DNA of 62,000 nucleotides from Glandiceps talaboti (lineage: Eukaryota > Hemichordata > Enteropneusta > Spengelidae). The translations under genes were made by a program, and so were the position numbers. Positions 1 to 11,724 of this stretch are shown one piece after another. How positions within the stretch are numbered: the first letter of the stretch is position 1; every line of letters starts with the position of its first letter. The stretch is from the NCBI RefSeq assembly GCF_964340395.1, contig NC_135566.1, forward strand, positions 8,240,001 to 8,302,000, in the 5' to 3' direction. Under the pieces are notes generated by a model. It had not been told where the DNA came from. It did not search any database and saw only the letters and a program-made list of their open reading frames with translations.

Positions 1-2312
1 GGCAATCATCTCAAACAGAACAGAGATGAGGTAGGTAACAAAACGAGGCGAGCGACACAATTCGTAATAATCTTCACAGTAAGAAAAGATACACGGAGCC
101 TTTCTAGAACCTTCATCATCATCATCATCATCATCATCCTCTTCTTCCATTTTCCAAACAATTTTGTTTAAATTAGTATTGTTTATTGTTTCTTTTTTCT
201 CTCCTCCAATTGTGCCAAGCGTAGGTTTTAAGGGTCTCAGCAGAGCCCCACAAACACAAATGTTTGCAATGATAGCAGATTCAATCATGAAAGTGCCCCT
301 CCAACCATACTGGTCAACGCAAAATTGTAATATTGGTGGAAATATGAAAAGTGCTATGCCTGGCCCGAGCATAGCTACTCCGTTCACAAGAGGGAATCTT
401 GTGGGGAAGTATCGTGCATTGGTCACGTGCATTGGAGAATAACTGCCCGCAAAACCAATACCTAATAAAGGCGAAAGAATGAGTGGTCATTGCTTGTTAT
501 TTCCCATGTGAAACAAGATGTCATTTTTATTCTTATATAGAAACTTCGTGGTACAAAACACGAGGTAATATATATATGTATACAAAGAATTGGGTCAAAT
601 CTGAACGTATCACTTATGAAATATCAAGAGTCAAAAGTCTTCTTTGTTGAGCGGGGTGGGGGTGGGGTGGGGGCTCAAACCCTTACTATTGTAGTACCCC
701 TCCTTGGATTGTGATAAATAGTGAAAGTCAAAATACACTGCTCACCTGTTATCAAACCAACAGTTGCATACAAGTATATTATACTTGTAGCAAAGGAACT
801 AATGAATATTCCGAAGGAGGCGACACAACCAAATATAATCACCGTCTTTCGATGTCCAATTTGATCACCTAATGAAGTACCTATACAAGCTGTATGAAAA
901 CAAATAATATTGCACAGTAATGAGATATAACATTGAGTGGATAATAGCATGCATGTATATGATATAATAAGACATCGTTTTCATAGTCGTCAATGATTGG
1001 CTTAGATTGTGTCACGTGACGCGGACTAGTGATCTCAATTTGCATAGAGTTGGACGCTATTTATATTCTATTTTCCACAGGGCACTATACATGCAGCATG
1101 GGAGTCCTATCGGTAATTTGCTTGAACATGGTAAGAATATGTACCCAAGACTTTTAATGTGTCATGAAGCACTTATTGCCTGCCCTTATTCTGGCACTAT
1201 GTAGCAACTATTTGCCTCAGCTTGGGAAAATTGTTGTTGCATAGCAACCATCGGGGTAATAAATATCCACTAATGCCCCCATAGCCAGACAATAAGGGTA
1301 TAATAGTATTGTACTATACTGTAAGAATAGTTATAACTTGGACAGTTTAAATTGACAAAAGTACATATATATTTTTTCATAATAAATCAAAATTCTATCT
1401 ATCATCTTCTTTCTCTTTTTCTGATTATCAATATCAATAATTGTTTTAAATGGCAATAAAAGATTATTGATATGACCATTTAAAAAAAAAATTGGACTAT
1501 ATTTTTCTACTTGATAAAATGAACAACGTGTAATACAATAGACCAAGTCCATGTTTGTAATTCAAAGATTGCAGAAAATTAAAAATTGATTAAAAATTCT
1601 ATTCCAGTCCATTCTCCATGCGTTTGTCACTTGTCCATGATATTGTAACGTTAACATGCATGAATATATGGGGAAGCTAAAAATTATTTCCCAAGTTAAA
1701 ATCTTAGGATTTCGCAACACCCAAACAACTACTACGCTGTGTCAATGCCAGATTGCTCCTAGATTAATATTTGTGTATATCGAGCATGCGCATTTTGTAC
1801 TCTGACTTTCAGTCTCAGTTACCCATAAGTCTTGGTAACCCAGACTCGCCGTTGAGGGCATAACCGAGGTTACCCTGACCTTCGTCGTTGGGGGCGCTTG
1901 TTAAATGGTTGCCACCCTAGTCTGTTCTGACTTTGGCCCACTGGAATCGCAAAATCAGGGCCTCAGTTAGACAAGGTCACTTAATAGTTTGTCTGGTCGT
2001 TCATATCTACATGTCATCGAACTTTGATGCTATATAAAACCCTAACCCTAACCCTAACTATAAAATTATAGTATTACCTAGGACAAGTGAGATGTACTGC
2101 AATGATAAAACCCATGACGTTTCCCCTGCACTGGCATTAAAGTGTCTTCGTAATTCAATAAAGAGAGGACTCATTACATATCCAAATGTTGAAATTAGGG
2201 CATCAGCTGTACCGGTTCCCAGGGCAACCATGTAGCCCCAGCCTCCATCCGGACCAGCCACTGAAGAACGTCGTCTTCTGTTCAATGCTGAAGAACGTCT
2301 TCTGTTGTTCAT
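1..2312 (-). CDS. Monocarboxylate transporter-like protein (SLC16/MCF1 family), 5' part; gene runs off the left edge
   Basis: Likely a 12-helix plasma-membrane carrier of the SLC16 family, which moves monocarboxylates or related small solutes; the substrate cannot be told. Coding exons on the minus strand: 2312-2078, 889-746 (exactly 144 nt) and 461 down to the window edge, all joined at phase 1, with GT donors at 2077-2076 and 745-744 and AG acceptors just before 889 and 461. The N terminus is basic and Ser-rich (two RRxSS-type runs), then comes the family signature DGGWGY opening helix 1. Exon 3 carries the RYFPTRFPLVNG motif (the YFxxR...A/NG signature of helix 5) and an acidic loop with eight consecutive Asp encoded by a GAT run, then the start of the C-terminal half. 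No frameshift or stop is seen. It is the inverted paralog of the complete gene at 11725-14930 and has one more codon in exon 1. The missing part is the C-terminal helices. Confidence 0.88.
2036..2059. repeat. Short interstitial telomere-like repeat (CCCTAA, about 3.5 units)
   Basis: Consecutive CCCTAA units lie in intron 1 of the left transporter gene, about 20 bp past the exon 1 donor on the minus strand. The unit equals the TTAGGG metazoan telomere repeat. It is short and may be chance or a repair scar. Confidence 0.6.
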
Positions 2313-3000
2313 GTTGCTCTTGAAAATAAGATCAGAATTAAATGTCATTGTCACTTTTCGAACTACACATGTAAAATGAAAACAGGTGTCCCCCCAAAAA
2401 AGTGTCTATGCTTATCCTGTTAATCATCATATTTCTTCATAGTGACTTAAGACCAGTAATGTACGAGTGTGAAATTTGTTTGGTCAGTATATCAATATCT
2501 CAACAATGTATTCATCCTCAGACCACTAACATCGTTATTGAGATTCATCCTTTCTCACAATGCAACATTTATGAAGAAGGTAGAATTTTTTAATGTAAAA
2601 GCAAACATATAGTTTTTAACATCGTGAAGACGAAATCAATATCTCTCTGTACAAAACAAAGGAAAAACAAACTATTAAATATGGGTCTGATCTATTTATT
2701 ACCATGGTAACTCGAATTTTCATCAGCGGTAGAGTACCAAGGTGTTCGCATCAATGACGATCTCACCTGTGAAGTCATATCAACTTCGTTCTTTGTTTTT
2801 TTAAAGTTGTTATGTCTGAGGACAGCATGTTCGCTGGAGGCAAGAAACGACCAGCCAATGTCATGTCATGACCTTTAGATGACCTATTCTATCAGTAAAC
2901 CACGAGATATAGAGAGATTAGAGATAAATCTCTCTAATACAAGCCACTGAAAACACAAACAAGTATTTTGATGATGTATCTAAAAATTGCCTCTTTGTCG
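2313..3000. repeat. Left flank homologous, in inverse orientation, to the 5' flank of the right transporter gene
   Basis: Read on the minus strand, the 90 bp before the left start codon match the 90 bp before 11725: both contain ACACCTGTTTTCATT, GTAGTTCGAAAA and TTCTGATCTTATTTTCA in order. A further shared block (a TTTACTGATAG motif followed by AGGTCA and a run towards CAGTGG) lies at about 2860-2960 and 11140-11200. The duplicated unit therefore includes non-coding flank, not just exons. Confidence 0.65.
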
Positions 3001-4525
3001 TACCTAGAAATTTTTCATGTGAAATGTTTGGAAAACTATTTGCAATTTTGTTTCAAATGGTTTTTACATTAAACATAACGATGACCCAATCTGTCTAGAA
3101 AAATTGTCTCGAAATGTTGCTGACCAGAACGCTGTTTTATCAGTTGTGTGAAAACTGGAAATGACATACATTGACGGTTCACGACAGGCTTTTACCAGTT
3201 TGTTTGTCTGTAAAGGTTAGTCATATTGCTATATACCATGCCATATGCATGATAGGACTAACTTTCACAGCCATAAACAAACTGATAAAAGCATCGCCTG
3301 AATCAACATCTGAGACACTTGACTGTATTGTTTTTGGATCAATGTACGCTAGTGTGATAGTGTTCAAAAGAGAAAAAATTTCGGGTCCTTCAAAGCCAGT
3401 TTTAACTGGCCACCACTGATAGAACTACGTTCTGAACATGCGCACCAGCAATATTTTTAAAACAAGTGTTGAAAAGTTGTAGTACAAAGAGTACTAGTGT
3501 ATGCAAGGGAAAATCTATCACTCTACGTGACTTCACCCATGTACCCAATAGTGCTTATCTCAAGGAAGTATTTATGTCTATATTTATTAATTGTGATGAA
3601 CAAGAGTGACAATGAACATGATACAATTAATGAATCCCCTAGACTCACGTTTTCTTCAACATTTAAGTCTCAGCTAGAATCCGAATTATATTTACAGAGT
3701 ATCCATACATGAAATAGTCTAGTTCCTATACAGTACCGTTACGATTTATACCTTCACTCACAGTCTAGTCAAAGTTGTTACTCTAGAAGTTCTGAGAATG
3801 CATGAGATAAAAATTTAAAATTCATCCACAGGGCACACCCACCCACACAGTCAATCACAAAATTCTAAACAATAGCACAACGGTCTATCATAAAGTTAGT
3901 GTTTATTGGGGCAGTTATGTAATGTCCAAATATGGTATATTTGTCAGCTCAGGATGCTATTTATACACTCAGTCTGTTTATGTCACTTTAGCAGCTGGGG
4001 TTCACTGATTGGATGAACAACCGTCTGTGCTGATTGAGGGACTTTAACCAGACTGTGGTTAGAACCCACAGTAGACATCCAGACTATCATGAAATAGCAT
4101 TGGATGAATTTCGTTGTTCAAAACCATCCACTAGTTATCGAGATAGGGATACATGTCGTTGGTAAAGCTATTTCTTACAATAAGTCTATCTTTTGTGAAA
4201 ATGTCGGCTTTAATGGTCTTGAAGAAGACCTTCATATTTTGTTATTTTGCCTTATATAACAGTCAGACACCCAGAAAAGAACAAATACTACTTTCTTGTA
4301 CAGAATATCCAACAAGAGAAAGCGCAATTAATTTTACTTCGACCAGGAGCCAACTTAAAAAAGTTTTTGTTTTTGTTGACAAAGCTTTACTATTGTATTT
4401 TTTGTAATTTCTATTTTATTCATCATTGTATTCAAAACGTTGTCGTATGATTTTATACTCGTTATTGTTGAATGGTGGGCGGTGACCATATTCTTATGAA
4501 ATACAGCAGAAATGAAGATGCCTTG

Positions 4526-4527
<2 letters not shown>

Positions 4528-4566
<39 letters not shown>

Positions 4567-4601
4567 ACCAAACAAACAGACAGACAGACAGACAGACAGA
4601 A

Positions 4602-4638
<37 letters not shown>

Positions 4639-4672
4639 AACAAACAAACAAACAAACAAACAAACAATACCA
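4528..4672. repeat. Compound microsatellite (CA)n-(GACA)n-(AAAC)n
   Basis: Three simple repeats follow each other directly: CA, then GACA with one interruption, then AAAC. The open frames through it on both strands (Cys/Val/Leu-rich or Thr/Asp/Arg/Gln-rich) are artefacts of the repeat. Confidence 0.95.
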
Positions 4673-5461
4673 ACTGCAAAAGAAAAAAATGATGCTGTGT
4701 CACGCATAGTGGGTATGTAGGAGTAGTCAAGCCATTAAAATCAAGCCATTAAAATCATTAAGTCCATATGTATTTTACAGCAGAAGCCTGTTTCTACTGC
4801 TCTGTGAAAGATTAGCAATGTTTATCACTTTTCAATGTGAATAGATAAAGGATCATGCTGTGTGTTGTGCATCTCTGTTATTGTTAATCTACTGAGAATA
4901 TTTTGTTGGCCTATCTTTGCGTATTAAGGGAAACGTCGCGTCCAATGAGGGAAACACAAGGGCAACTTCGTTTCTCCTGTAAATTCAAATACGTTACTTC
5001 TTTAACTCCCCCAAACTCAAGCATTCTTAATAAGTTGTTGGTCTCAGTTTGCTTACGTTAATAATGACGTCATATTGTGGCGTCATAATCTGTTGGTGTC
5101 ACGTGACTGTTTAAGTTATTTCACGTGTGTTTTCGTAGGCGAAAATAGTAAATGTTCAGCTATACATACAATATGTAAGATATGAATCATAGTTTGTTAT
5201 TTACATATGTCATCACGCCACTAATATTGACAGATTGCTACAGAACAATGGGAGAGATTGTCTGTCACAGAGTGACTGATATCCACTTTGTCTTAGCTCG
5301 GAGACTTGGCGTTGGCTTTCAAATCTAGTGGTACACTACCAAGGACGAGTCTCTAAGCTATAGAGAAAAAGTAAAACCGCTTCCACTATTCGAGCAGGAG
5401 TGTCTAGAGAATCGTGTAAAGCTCAGACCACTATCGAGAACTATAGTGGTCTGAGTGTAAA

Positions 5462-5757
5462 GATATCAAACCACAGTTACTTGTGAACTAATACTCCATT
5501 CCAGGATGGTGATATTCTAGTCTAAGATGGTCATAGTACAAAATAATGAAGTTACTATACGTATTTACGATACTCAAAAAATACCATACGTTACCGGCGA
5601 CTGTTGCGAAATCGACACCAGTCACCGGTAACGGTATTTTTTGAATATCGTAAATACCTATAGTAACTTCATTATTTTGTATTATGACCAACCTAGACTA
5701 TAATATCATAATCCTGGAATGGAATATTACTTCACAAGTGACTGTGTATCAAATTCA
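5462..5757. mobile_element. Fold-back (palindromic) MITE-like element, about 295 bp
   Basis: The left arm (from ATATCAAACCACAGTTACTTG) is repeated in reverse complement to the right end (GTGACTGTGTATCAAAT), giving arms of about 130 bp around a short centre near 5605-5625. Arms differ at a few bases and single-base gaps. No coding capacity. A second, smaller hairpin sits just outside it (5418-5455, TCAGACCACTAT / ATAGTGGTCTGA), and the TAGTGGTCTGAG motif recurs near 5826. Confidence 0.85.
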
Positions 5758-6154
5758 TAGGTTTCAAGACAGTTGTAAGGGACCGGTCAGTTTCTGAAGC
5801 GGACGGGGGAGGGTTCGACCTCAGATCATAGTGGTCTGAGGTTCGACCAAAAGATGACGGTTTCCTCCCCGATTCAACATGCCTGGTAACAAGCTGGATC
5901 CGGAATCTAAATCTTAGTTACACAATAATGTACAAGACAGTAGCATCATGTATTAATTACTGTTAATTGTTATAGGGTTGTAATATTAACCAAAAGAATC
6001 ATGGCAGTGTGATGAAGGTCAAAGCTCAATACATCAGATGGCCGATGTCACTATTGGCGAAGAGCTAGTGATGTAGCCTCTCGTCTGGAGGTCTCACCCT
6101 GTTTTTGAAATTGGGATTACGGGAGACACCCTTTTTTGAATATGTACAGTGTCC

Positions 6155-6156
<2 letters not shown>

Positions 6157-6187
<31 letters not shown>

Positions 6188-6258
6188 TGTATGTATGTAT
6201 GTATGTATGTATGTATGTATGTATGTATGTATGTGTGTGTGTGTGGGGGGGGGGGGGT
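6157..6258. repeat. Microsatellite (ATGT)n, (GT)n and poly-G run
   Basis: About 18 ATGT units pass into GT and then a run of about 12 G. Open frames across it (alternating Met-Tyr-Val-Cys) are not genes. Confidence 0.95.
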
Positions 6259-6839
6259 AGGTGGTTGGGTATGTGGGTGGGTGTGTATGTGGGTGTGTCC
6301 CATAGAATTCTGATTATGATGAAAGAACGTTTCGTTTCATCTACAATCGTGGCATGATCGTGTCTATGATACAGTGGTGTTTTTTCGTGCTCCCATTTCT
6401 TATCTACGACTTTTAATGGTGTTTTATGTTACTTTTTATACCTGACATTTGAACATGTTGGTTAGCAATCAAACATGCATGTATTACCTACCATGATACT
6501 GACTATAGTTACAGTTCATGTCCTGTATATACTTTTAATGTAAATACTTACATACAAGTTAGCGATACAAATAAAATGTGTACATTTGTAACCTAAACGG
6601 TAAATGGGTCGGGAAATTTTAAAACTTCCTTAAACTAGCCCAAATTTTTTTAGCGCTTCTAGCGTGAGACGAGTGACACCCCTACTTCCAATTTCAAAAA
6701 CTGCCATGGATAACCCCCTTCCCTACAATCCACCGACCCCACCAAAACCCACCCACCCCGGCTGTAGAAACTGATGACCGGTTCCTAAATGTTACTGTAT
6801 TTCAGAAAGGTTATTACTAAAATTAGATCTACTTGACCA

Positions 6840-8960
6840 ACATACATACCTTATGGTTGACACCGTGTTACACCACTAAAAAAATTACCATACTTTTCCT
6901 CAAAATTATTGCTTCACACCATGAGCGCAGTCGTTGTAAAATATGCACCGAATCCACATTAAATTTGACATATTTCCAGCTGTTGAGAATACTTCTGTCT
7001 TACAATAGGCCAATATCTGACAGTTCATCTCACATCATTCTCAATATTTGGATGCATGCGTTGAAAGATGTTGCAATACGTAGAATTGATACCGAACCGG
7101 ACAGGCAAGGTACCTGTAACTGACAGGTTGGTCTCCTCAAACTGTCAACCTATAACAAACTGATAAAAATAATATCAGCTTGAACGTCTGCTTCTATTTA
7201 CACAGTGGTATCACACATACATGACAGGTTTGAAACAATGGCTTGTCCCTCCCACTGCCTGCTATCTTCAAGTTTAGATCAAAGTGCATGATAAGACATT
7301 TGCTGCCATCGACTGGTTGTGTAACTTCTGTAAACATATTGCTGGATAAATGCAGGAACTTTAAAACTATGACAAAAACTCTGTGCGAGTTTAGAGGTAC
7401 GGATTCAGATGCTGGACTCCGGGAACAACTTTAACGTGTGTAACCACGGTAACGATAGACAGACTAATAAATTTAATTGTTTTTTTGACAAAAAAAAATA
7501 TTGCCAATGGATATTGATTTTTCAAAATTTGACCATGACGTGGCAGGTTTTTACCTTGAACTTGTATGATTTCGGTACGGTCATATTCATACCATCGGCC
7601 ATATCTCGCTTATTTGTCATATAACATATCATTACGTGCATTATTTTATCATATTACACAAGTTTCATATTGTTAGCCGTGACACGGATCGGAGGACGAA
7701 GAACACTCACGTGTGGGTGAGCGTGCACTGGTAATCCCATGTTACCGATGAGGGCGTATCATACAGGTAGGTTGCTGGGACATTTTCTACAACCTATAGT
7801 TTCATTCCATTTATAGCGTATTGATTTGAAGGAAGTAAATATGAAATAACTGAACACACTGACAATTGAGCGAAGGGACTTTAATACTACAGCAGGGTAA
7901 ACGTTATAGGTCCCACCTGAGGGGTCATATCACTTTAACACGCCGAGATTTATTGCTTCCAACTGAGATCTTGCCAAAATGCAAAAGTGACAGACATGAT
8001 GACTGCCATTTTGCCAAAAGTAATGAGATTGGTGAAGAGTCAGACATATGTCTGATGAAATGTTTCACATTTTCACACGTATGTTAAGATAAAGACACTA
8101 TGAGATTGATAACATTTATATATAAATGATATGATAGGTAGAGCGACATGATATTAACAGTGGTATGAACACTGCCATATTGAAAATCCAGTGGGAACAT
8201 ACCAAGTCATGGTCAAGTGTGAAATAGACTCCTATTTTTTTATATATTTTTTTTACAAAATTACATAAATTAATATGTCTATCGTTACCATGGTTACGCG
8301 CGTTAAAGTTGTTCACGGAGTCCAGAATCTGATTCCGTATCATTATTAAACTGGCCTGCATAATTTCAAAGTTCCGTATTGAACAACATGTAGTATTTGT
8401 CCTGTAGGTTTGCAGAAGTTACACCACTCATGATGTTATGCTTCAGTCCGCTCTGTATGTGGTGTTTTAGTAGTCGATCACCGTTAGCGTCAAATCTTGC
8501 ACTTTGACCTAAACTTCAAGATAGTAGTAGGTGGGACTGACAAGCCATTGTTTCAAAACCTCTATCATGTGTAAATAATAGCAGACGTTCCTGCTGATAC
8601 AATAATGTTTATCAGTTTGCTTTAGGCGGACAGCTACAGAAGTTCACACTGCCAGTAACGTGTGTGATTTTTTTCTCTCTCCGCTAACAATTCAACGGAG
8701 TGCTATATCTTAAATGTATGCATCCAAATTGATATTCATGTCAGATGAACTGTCATTGTGTTAGATATATGAACTATTGTCAGATTTAGATGGGATGTCA
8801 ACCACTTGAAATACGCCAAAAACAATGTGAATTCGGTACACATTTTTACAGATGGCCGCGCTCATGGTGAAAAGTTGTGAAAGAGAAATGTGGAAGGAAG
8901 ATTGTCGCTTTTCAGTGGTGTAACGCTGTACCAAAACACAAGGTATGTATATGGTTCTGA
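6840..8960. repeat. Large imperfect inverted repeat between the two transporter genes
   Basis: The segment at about 6840-7640 reappears in reverse complement at about 8120-8960. Matching landmarks: ATGAGCGC near 6920 against GCGCTCAT near 8859; TTGAAACAATGGCTTGTC near 7230 against GACAAGCCATTGTTTCAA near 8540; GGATTCAGATGCTGGACTCC near 7400 against the reverse of 8320-8345; and the GGTAACGATAGACA block at 7448 against TGTCTATCGTTACC near 8280. Arms are diverged with indels. Short open frames in both arms encode similar peptides only because of this symmetry. I see no gene here. Confidence 0.75.
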
Positions 8961-9916
8961 GTTCGCACAGGTGTAATCAGGGAGCAGGTGATGTTCATGA
9001 TGGTATTGTAATGCACACTGCTGAGGTCGTAAAATGGCATTATCACACACGGGGGTCATAAAATGGCATTATCAGACGTCTGTGGATGTCAAGTAGATGT
9101 AATTTTAATATGAAGTAGATATAATTTTGCTATGCAACCGTTTAACATTTTGTGAACGACAGTCGTATTAGGGACCAGACAGTTACTTCAGACGGGCCGG
9201 GGGTGTTAGTAGATTGTAGGGGTTACCCCAGCCTACCAGTAGACGTGTAGGACCATATACCCTACAAATAGTCGTGTCTATAGTGGGTTTTTTTTCATAC
9301 TCCCATTTCTTACCTAAGTCTTTTATTAAAGTTAAATTTATATTGCAGCTGAGAGTGAAATCGTGACATTTCAAAAACCAAATCTGAATGTACCACCCGG
9401 GGTACTACCTACCCGACTAGTTACTGCAAATGCCACGTAAATACTTTTATAAAGGTAAATTCAAGTTAGTGGTACAAACTGTGAACTCGAGGAAAACTCC
9501 GAGACTCCCAGACGACAGACAGGTGGACCACAGGCACTTGTTTCCCGATATATTCCCAGGCGGTCATCCTGTTTTGGTTGAGTCTCCCGCCCCATTAAAG
9601 AAACTGACCGACCCCTTACAATGACAGGTCTGTGCCATATATGACCACTGTTCTGTCAATATTAGTGGCGTGATGAAATATCTGACAATCTGCAATTTAT
9701 GTATCTCGTATTCTAATCATATGCAGCTAGCTATGGATTAACTATTTGCGTAAACTAAACAAAACATGCCGCACACATCAAAAAGCCCCGATATTCATAA
9801 AAACTACATTACATAGCAGATTATGACGGAATATGACTGAAAAAAATAACTTTCCAACCAAAACTGATGTAGTAGCATTATCACATAAGGCAAAGCAAAG
9901 CACGACAGGCTGTTTT

Positions 9917-9982
9917 GTTGTTTGTTTGTTTGTTTGTTTGTTTGTTTGTTTGTTTGTTTGTTTGTTTGTTTGTTTGTTTGTT
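9917..9982. repeat. Microsatellite (TTTG)n
   Basis: About 16 TTTG units, followed by T-rich sequence and a G run up to 10022. Confidence 0.95.
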
Positions 9983-10021
9983 GTTCTTGTTTTTTTGTTT
10001 TTTTGTTTTTTTTGGGGGGGG

Positions 10022-10108
10022 GTAGTGTTAGAGTACTGGTCGTACCATAGACTCTCCACCTACGTTGGCAGAGAGTCTATGTTCGAACCTGAAACAATGC
10101 AAGACAGT
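10022..10108 (+). repeat. tRNA-like sequence, probable SINE head relic
   Basis: A TAGTGTTAGAGTACTGG segment resembling a tRNA A box is followed about 40 bp later by TGTTCGAACCT, a good B box (GGTTCRANNCC type). The stem and loop sequence between does not make a convincing functional tRNA, so I read it as the head of a degraded tRNA-derived SINE next to a T/G-rich tract. Confidence 0.35.
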
Positions 10109-10141
10109 TGAATAGAAACAACGTCGTCTGGCTTAGCTGTA

Positions 10142-10358
10142 GACTGTAGACAGTCGCTCGCGCCTTTTTTCCCTACGTTTTATCTAAACTCCGGTCCGGC
10201 GCAACACTAGTATAATCGCAAACTGATTTCGAGGGCCGTATTGCGAAGGCTCGGGCCTTCGGCCCTCGATATCAGTTTGCGATTAGACTAGTGTTGCGCC
10301 GGATCGGAGTTTAGATAAAACTTTGGGGAAAAAAGGCGCGAGCGACTGTCGACAGTCT
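10142..10358. mobile_element. Fold-back MITE-like element, about 217 bp
   Basis: The left arm (ACAGTCGCTCGCGCCTTTTTT, ACTCCGG, GGCGCAACACTAGT, AATCGCAAACTGAT, CGAGGGCCG) is mirrored in the right arm (CGGCCCTCGATATCAGTTTG, GACTAGTGTTGCGCCGGA, AAAAAAGGCGCGAGCGACTGT). The arms are about 95% alike; the loop near 10252-10268 is short and GC-rich. No coding capacity. Confidence 0.9.
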
Positions 10359-10842
10359 AGCTTAGCTGTAGCGGTTTCGCTACGTCGCTCTCGGCCCTCC
10401 TCTGGAACCCTGCAAAGGAAATAAACAGTAAAACGAACAACGTTGAGTCACACAAAATAAAATATATTTTTAAAAAAAGACAAAAGTATAAATGTAAATA
10501 AAAACAAAGCTACAATTATTACAGCTATAATTGTGTTGGCAATTATTTTTGTTAAACCACGGACAAGGAAGTTTCTTCCTAGCCCGTGGTTAAGTCAGGC
10601 GAAAATGTAGCAATGTCGGTAATATTTTCATTGAAACAGACGACGTTTTGTTCCAAGTCAACTTCGTTCCATTGCAACAATCTTCATAATGAGAAATGTG
10701 GCTAACTCCAAACATAATGAAAAAATAACATGCTCGTATAATCAAACTCAGACCAACGTAAAGAACGCTAGGATTTTGGCAGTCGAATGAGCGCAGTTGA
10801 CAGAATGGTTTTGCAAAGTTTTTGTCACCGCAACAACTGTTT

Positions 10843-10844
<2 letters not shown>

Positions 10845-10941
<97 letters not shown>

Positions 10942-10963
10942 GTATATATATATATATATATAT
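10845..10963. repeat. Long (AT)n microsatellite
   Basis: About 55 AT units with one interruption near 10940. Tyr-Ile frames across it on both strands are artefacts. Confidence 0.97.
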
Positions 10964-11724
10964 GCAAGTCAAGAAAAAATATCAGCTGTTTTAGCTGAAC
11001 TGACATGTTTTTAGTATAATCAAATATGTTGTGATAAGGTCATCACTATGCTTCATATAAAATCCTTGAACTGAATATTTTTCACATATTTGTTAAACAA
11101 CAGAAACCCCTGGATAGGATAAGTAGGTCATCTCTAGGTACCACATCATTGTATTTCAGTGGTTGTTATCTTTTCGTTTACTGATAGCATAGGTCACTTG
11201 AAGGCCATACAAGAATCAAACTTTACACTTTTGTCTGGGTTGTCCTATCTTGTCTCGGGCTAATACTATATGTTGTCCCCGTGGCAATTTAAATTTGCAA
11301 TATAGAGATGTCATATATTGCATGGAGATAAAATTGGTCGCTCTGACTTCCCCTCGATGAGATCGTCACTTGTGCGATTAGCTTGTAACTCCTCTGCTAC
11401 TGATGAAAAGATCGAATCACCATGGCAATGAATAGTCCAGCCCTCATTTTGGTTGTTATTTTGGTTGTTTTTTATGTCTGTTTTGAACATATATTTTCTG
11501 TCACATTCGTTTTAACGTTTTACACTAAAATCTTTACATTCTTTATCAATGTTCCATTGTGAGAGAGGACGAATGAAGTGTTTAGTTATTGCACAGACAA
11601 GTAAAGTCACTATAACAAACACGATAAGGAACCAAGTGTTGACGTCCCGTTTAGGAACACCTGTTTTCATTGTAGTTCGAAAACTGACTATGACATTAAT
11701 TCTGATCTTATTTTCAGGAGCAAA

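Noticed and set aside
1007-1204. 65-residue frame in intron 2 of the left transporter
   Set aside because: Antisense to the gene, no family resemblance, no splice signals.
4355-4730. Cys/Val/Leu-rich and Thr/Gln/Asp-rich open frames
   Set aside because: They are produced by the CA, GACA and AAAC microsatellites on both strands.
7243-8361. Similar peptides on opposite strands (LDSGNNFN / LDSVNNFN) that look like a conserved gene pair
   Set aside because: The similarity comes from the large inverted repeat; similarity holds equally at non-coding positions and the frames are short.
10022-10108. A functional tRNA gene
   Set aside because: The B box is good, but acceptor and anticodon stems do not pair convincingly by eye; a SINE relic is more likely.
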